From Sanderia malayensis (Eukaryota; Cnidaria; Scyphozoa; Semaeostomeae; Pelagiidae): 64,000 nucleotides of DNA. The position numbers were made by a program, and so were the translations under genes. Of this stretch, positions 58,302 through 64,000 are shown piece after piece (the stretch's first letter is position 1; each line of letters begins with the position of its first letter). The notes under the pieces are model-generated. The model made no database searches, was not told the origin of the DNA, and worked only from the letters and a program-made list of their open reading frames with translations. The stretch lies in contig RQOL01000828.1 of the NCBI GenBank assembly GCA_013076295.1, positions 4,771,219 through 4,835,218 of the forward strand, given 5' to 3'.

Positions 58302-61300
58302 TTAAACTAGCATATAATCACAAGATGACTCATTGTCCTCATTTTCTTCTTCATTCTCTCTATTATCGACAATTTTTTCATTATTATTCAGTTCAAATTC
58401 ATTATTTAACTTTTCTTGCAGTTTCGTTGTAACATTTTCAACAAGAATATTTTCCTTTTGTTTCTCGCCACCGGCTTTGCAATATGAAGTAGATTCTCCA
58501 CTTCCAAACAGTCCACTTACTATTTCACTTTGGTTTGTATAAACATTTGATAATGCTCCAGTTGTGTCATCAAGTTCCAACTGCTTCTCTACTAACTGGA
58601 ATGAAAGAAAATAAAATTCGACAGCTTTCCTCTTATTTCAATGCATAGTAAAGACCATGAACGCAAGGACTCCATGGATACGTGCAAGAGCCTCATGGAT
58701 ACGGTGCTCCACAGTGCCCCATAGTAACTAAACAACTAACCGAAGTTCTCTTCTTCTTGAAAAGACTGTACAAGAAGTTCTCCTTTTGAGACAAATAGGG
58801 TCACAATTACCTCTGCCCCCACCCTATCACCCCCCTCTACTTTTGTATCTTCTCCCTAGAAATGCTTTTGACGTCCTTGGTACAGTTGGTGCCACCCAAA
58901 AATCCCGTAATAGAAAAAAGGTCTTCTTAGTTACCGATGGTTCAGACAGGCGAATGCTCAAACAACAATTTAAGAGTAAAATTTTGGAATTCATCGATTT
59001 GACTCTAATGATGTATGCATGAAAATTGCAACTATTGTCGACCTATCAAAATCTAGCTGTAATCAGAAATATTAATCATGAATTTTCTTCACCTGAATTT
59101 TCAGCTCACTGGCATATTGTCTTGCGATTTCACCTTCATCTCCTGCAATTCTCAAAGGATAATTCTTTGGTGAAGTGGTTGTGACTTCAGCACCCCTAGA
59201 TGGCGTTGCTATGGTGATATCAACCCCACGCGGCGTAAACTCATCTCCATCCTCTCTATCAGATGTAGGAACTAGATCGCTGTCATCAAACAACCTTCTG
59301 CCGCCATCTTTTCGTGACGTATACATGATGACTCCATCTTCTAGTTCCTTTGGAATTGTTTGCTTTTCTAGCTTGGAAGAAAGTATTGTTAAAAGAATAT
59401 TGTTATGCCAATTTCAACTTTTTAACAGCGTAGAAGCTTAATTTCTTGGAATTCTGCTTTTATATTAGAGCATGCTCTTATTTCCTCCACCCTTTGTTTT
59501 TCGCATCACTACCAGACCACTATGATTCACAATTTTCTTATTCCCACGATGCAACAATTCCAATCACGCAGGTAAACCCAATAACCCGCGGGTGTCCGCA
59601 GCTTTGCATGAGGTAGCGAGTGCCCTTTCGTCAGACCTTTGAAATGCGCGAGAAGATAATCAACAACAACAACAACAACACCGTCTCACCATTTCGTTGA
59701 AACGTGCCACTTCAGACTTGACATCCTGGAGTAAATTGTGAAGTTGGTCACGCTTGGTTTTCTGTCCCCTTGACTGTCTATCATCATCCTTGAAGCTTGT
59801 CGATCGCGCATCGCCGCCTTTCTACCATGCAGCGAAAATAATAAAACAAAACAAATTCCAAAACAAAAAAATTTCTGGGGAATGAAGAAATCCCAAATAT
59901 CTCCAACAGACAATATCGCATACTTGAAAACAGTACGAAAAAGATGGACAGGAACAGGGTTGGAATATAAACTATCAAATGTTTAACAAAGGAGGGGAAA
60001 TCAAAGTAATTAATGAGGAATAATGCAGACCTAATATATTGAAATGTTTAATTAATTATTGGTAATTAATCATGTATTTATTAATCAGACTCACCGAGTG
60101 TTGTATGCTGTCTATTCGTTGAACCATTTGCGATTGGCTTGTTTCCAGTCTTCTTTTCAAATGTTCAACTGAATTCTCCAGTTTTTCAGACTGAGATTCG
60201 AATTCATGAGGATTTGGTTGCCGGTGTCTGTTCATTCGTGAATGTGATGACGAATCTTCAGCTGAATGCGATGCAGTAGTGCGCCCAGGCGGTGAAGACT
60301 GGCGCTTCTGAATCGGTGGTAGCGATGAGAGAATTCCCGGTGCGACATTCTTCTGCGACGCATTGGGGGCTCGCACTTCGGAGCCCCCAAGGCGCGAAAT
60401 TTCTTCTTGATTATCGACGAATCTCAATCTACCCTGCATGCTGTTGTTATTACTGTCTCTATCCCGATGACTACCCCAAACTGAGCGCCCATAGCATGCA
60501 TCAGAATGCGTAGAAGATCCAACAGTGCGCCTCCGTTGATCACGACAATGATCCTGCGCGGCAACTGGAAGTTGACACTCGTTGCTTGCTGCTCCTCTGC
60601 AACGGTTTTCGGAAAGATCATTGTTTTCAGCAGGTACCCGGAATGCGTATTGAACATTGTTTGACTTAGTCAGACAGGTTGAGCGCTCATGCGCACAAAC
60701 AGCATCATTTCTCCCTTCATCAACTCCACGCCCATCCAACTCCAGCGACAGCGGCATACTGAAGTCATATCCAACATCTTTAGAATACAGACCTGTATTC
60801 GTAGTATCGCGATTCTTCACTGTTTTCGTTGTCATCGAACTCTCCAACATGCTAATCTTATCGCGCAGCTCTCGTATCTGTTGTATGAGGCCTTCGGTCG
60901 CTTGCTCGTAATTACGCCTTAGCGATTGCAATCGCTTGGCGAACTCCTTGGCAAATTGCTTTTGAATTTCTTCCCGCTCGCATCGCAGCAACGCTTGCTG
61001 TTGCTCCTTCAGTTCGCACAAATCCTTCATCAATTTAGCATTAATCGTCTCCAATTGCATCTCTCTGTCGACATTATCAGCATTATCGTCGATATCTTGG
61101 GCGATTTTCATCTCTACGTTTCGCAATTTCTCTTTCAATGCCTCGATGTCGGTTTCTTTTTGGCGAATCTCCTCTGCATCATGCTTGAACCTTGCGATGT
61201 ATCGTTCTTGCTCTTTTCGTTCCTCCATCAACAATCTTTCACCAGTCGCAGCACTATCCTCTGCCTGTTTCAACTTCCTTCTCAATAATTCATTCTCCGA

Positions 61301-62737
61301 TCGACTCTCGGTTAATTCGTCATTTACCAAAGTGATTTTTTGTTCCAGCTTCAATTTGCTTTGTTCTACAAGCTTGTATTTATCGACGTTACTTTGATTC
61401 TCCAAATCCTTTTGGCTCAATTTTCTGTTCAACAACGTCTCTAGTTCATAATGCTCCTCGACCAGACCTCTTGATTCTTGGTTCTTTATCCTCAATGCTG
61501 AAATCTCGTTGGAAAAATTCTGGTTTTCTTCTCGCAAGCACGATATTTTCTCTTCTAGTCCAGTCACAAACCTGTCTTGTGCCATGATCTTATCTTCCAA
61601 GGCATGTACTTCATTCTCCGCTGATTTTAAAGAATTCAATAATTTCGCGTTCTCATTTCGCAACTGTTGAATTTCAAAGTTTAATTTCTCATTCCCTAAT
61701 ATCGAAGCTTTCAATCTTGTCTCGTATTCTTTATTTAATCGCGTTGAAAATTCCTCCAAAACATCTACCTTTGATAATTTGTCGTCGTGAAGTTGTTTTA
61801 ATTGGTCAGCAAGTTCTCTCTTCTCTTCGTTCAAAACATTTATTTTTTCGTTCAGTCGTGCCTTCTCATTTATGACTTTCTCAAATTCAATTCTAAACTC
61901 GTGTCTTAATTTCTCATTTAATTCCTTTCTTATTTTGACTTCATCGTCGTTCTTTCGTGCGGTTAGCCTCTTCATATCATGATCTTTTTCGTTCAACAAT
62001 TCTTTCAATCTCTTCACTTCTTTTCTCAGCTCAAGCATCAACCTTTCATAATTGTTTTTCTGAGCCTCGATATCATTTCTGCATTTCATTTGGAGGCTGT
62101 CTCTAAGACAATCTTTCTCAATCAAATGCTTCGATTCCAGACTCCTTGTTTTATCATCAAACAGACCTTCCCATTCTTTTCTCTTTTCCTTCAGCATCCT
62201 TTTCAAATTATCCATTTCATACTTCAGATCTCGAATCATTCTTTTCAAATCTTCAATAGTTGTCTCGTATACGAATTTCTGATTTTGCAGCTTTTTCTCA
62301 AACTCAAGTTGCATCTTTTCTCTCAAATGTCTCTTTTCATCTCGGTTGCTTCTCTCCAAGCCATCTTGCTCGACATCAAAATCTTCCTTCAGCTGATAAG
62401 TCGACAAGAACTCCTCCGCAGATTTCAAATTCTCTCCTCCAAAATTCAAATTAAAAGGCAGACTTCTTGTCGACTCAAAACCTTCTGATAACTTAGGCCT
62501 TCTCCTTGGTTTGTTCTGAGCTTGGCTGTGCTTTGCATGAAATTTATGCTCAAGTTCCGTGACTTTTTCATTGAACTTTTCAATGAGATCTTCTCTTTCT
62601 TCCACGAAGCTGTTGATAATGTCTTCTTTCTCTTTTTCGTGTTCCTGGCTGATAAAATCTTTCTCGAGAATAAAACCTCTCATCAATTGTTCCTTCTCTT
62701 CTTCTCCCTCCTCTCTTTGGCTACGTGACTTCTCCAT
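58302..62737 (-). CDS. Long coiled-coil protein (1115 residues), centrosomal/ninein-like in style
   Basis: Four exons join in phase 0: 60095-62737, 59690-59821, 59093-59371 and 58302-58595. The first exon alone gives 881 residues, of which about 1-640 are almost unbroken heptad-type coiled coil rich in Glu, Lys and Leu. A polar, low-complexity linker of about 200 residues follows, then another short helical part (VEHLKRRLETSQSQM) and an acidic C-terminal end. I cannot name it securely: ninein-like, FAM184-like or other centrosome and cytoskeleton proteins share this composition. The ATG at 62737 is preceded directly by an in-frame TAA, so translation starts here or just inside. Upstream sequence to an acceptor near 62790 is then 5' UTR. 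Confidence 0.7.
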
Positions 62738-64000
62738 TTATCTTCGTTCTCAAGCTGTTCTACTATCTTGGAAACTCTCTCGACAATCTAAAACTGGATA
62801 CGCAAATGAAACATGATTAACATATCTCGAACCAGAGCACCAAGGCATTAGATATAAGGATCCCTCACAACAAAACAATCTAACAACATAACGCTAACAT
62901 TTTGTATCCAGTACAGCAAGTTAGCAAGTTGAATTCATTGCACAGCGTCAGGGACGCTTGCTGGTCAAAACAAAAAACGCTCCAAAACAAGTTACAATGA
63001 ATGACGGCCTCTACGAATACTTGTTTATTGAGATACGATTTCTGGTGTTTGAATACAACGGAAGAACTTCTGTTTATTAAAGAAAGCAAGTATTGTTGAA
63101 GACTATTGCCAGACTTACAAGAGCTTGCAATGCAATATTCGGGTTTTCTATACTTGTTGCAGTTTCCATTGGCGAAATTTCTAAAATTCTTCAGAGACGA
63201 ATGTTTTTTGGTCGAATAACAGCTCGATCTTTTAATATTTGCACGGGTCTTAACAGCTAGCATCTTTTTAAATGACGATGCCTTAGCATCCAGCACCTGA
63301 TATTAGCAATTAAAAATGTATTAATTGTAGCAAATGTACATTACTAATCTTCAAAAGGTTCTGCAAACATTGCTAATCAAACATTACAGCTCACCAATCT
63401 TTAAGAAGCGTGTTGTTGCAACCGTAAGCTTCTGTAGTTATCATCCACTTCACTGCGAAAGTCATTTACGATAAACTCTGCAATTATTTCCTTCGATTGA
63501 AGTTTTTCTCCTCTACAAGTTTGAAGAAAGAAAAACCAACGAACAAATTGCTCAAAAAGAAAATCTTGTGCAAAAATTAAATTGTCATAATTAACATGAA
63601 ATTATTATAGATTACAATTATAATAAACTCAAATCAACATACACAATTCATAAAATGTTGTATATTTTGGCGTATTTGGAAAACTGAAAACAGCACACAG
63701 CACAAATAATAATTGATATTTAAGACACCGGCCAATGTCTCAATTTGTATTGCAACGCTGAGTAAGGTAGGTCTCCCCTCCTCCACAGAACTTGCATACA
63801 GGCTACGATAGCTACAGCTTACTGCCACCTTGAAAAGCACAAATTGCCTAATGCTTTGAATAAATTCCCCCTTCTAAATGCCCCCGGCAATTAACGTCTC
63901 TTCGGTGCAATTCACAATTCAATAAACGCGTCCCTCTTTTAAACACACCTTAAGTAAATGCAGCGTAAATGTGGATACAATGCGACAGAACATTCATGCA
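62738..64000. other. Upstream of the coiled-coil gene; possible non-coding exons
   Basis: 63119-63296 (minus) has an acceptor and a good donor (TCTT|gtaagt) and an open frame, but joining it to the 62790 exon meets a stop within 15 codons in the relevant phase. It may be a 5' UTR exon or chance. Nothing else was recognised up to the window end. Confidence 0.3.

Noticed and set aside
60926..61288. Plus-strand open frames opposite the coiled-coil gene (60292-62816)
   Set aside because: They are antisense shadows of a long minus-strand coding exon with clear heptad content.
63119..63296. Candidate coding exon upstream of the coiled-coil gene
   Set aside because: Splicing to the next exon in the required phase meets a stop within 15 codons. 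It is kept only as a possible non-coding exon.
1..64000. CRISPR arrays, operons, ribosome-binding sites, replication origins
   Set aside because: The window is animal nuclear DNA with spliced genes. The tandem repeats present lack the spacer structure of CRISPR.

Overview
The window looks like nuclear DNA of an invertebrate animal, most probably a cnidarian. Genes are split by AT-rich introns with GT-AG borders, and mobile elements and tandem repeats are common. The pairing of astacin, MAM and ShK domains in secreted proteins recalls Hydra-type cnidarian astacins. The gene content (Crumbs-like EGF/LamG protein, NXPE pair, thiamine pyrophosphate carrier) is metazoan. The species assignment is inference. 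All exon models were read by eye from splice sites and reading-frame phase, and no search was run.

Layout. (1) 1-14837, minus: a large Crumbs-like protein (signal peptide, LamG domains, many EGF repeats) in 18 visible exons, running off the left edge. A 131-bp satellite carrying CCCTAA telomere-type repeats lies in its last visible intron. (2) About 15.6-22.8 kb: a tandem segmental duplication. Each copy holds an intronless NXPE-family gene (plus) and the 3' ShK exons of an astacin-like gene (minus). The left copy of those exons is an orphan fragment (18541-18981) and the right copy is the real gene end. (3) 22366-28616 and 29789-37850, minus: two complete, paralogous 14-exon genes for secreted proteins with the order signal peptide, prodomain, astacin, TSP1, MAM, ShK. 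In both, the zinc motif HExxH has lost its glutamate (HHIFH, HLLLH) and the Met-turn tyrosine is phenylalanine, so both look like pseudoproteases. This is the most interesting system in the window. (4) 37.9-43.7 kb: gene-poor, with a MITE. (5) 43852-44574, plus: an intronless ankyrin-repeat protein of PP1-regulator type with a TATA box and polyadenylation signals. (6) 44.7-52.3 kb: gene-poor, with MITEs. (7) 52336-57363, minus: an SLC25A19-like mitochondrial thiamine pyrophosphate carrier. Its introns contain a young TRIM-type LTR element and a hAT-type MITE that sits exactly at a splice donor. (8) 58302-62737, minus: a 1115-residue coiled-coil protein.

The genes do not form one pathway. The secreted or surface group (Crumbs-like, NXPE, astacin-like) fits epithelial or extracellular-matrix biology, and the two astacin-like proteins may be non-catalytic matrix or binding proteins. 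The carrier and the coiled-coil gene are housekeeping-type neighbours.
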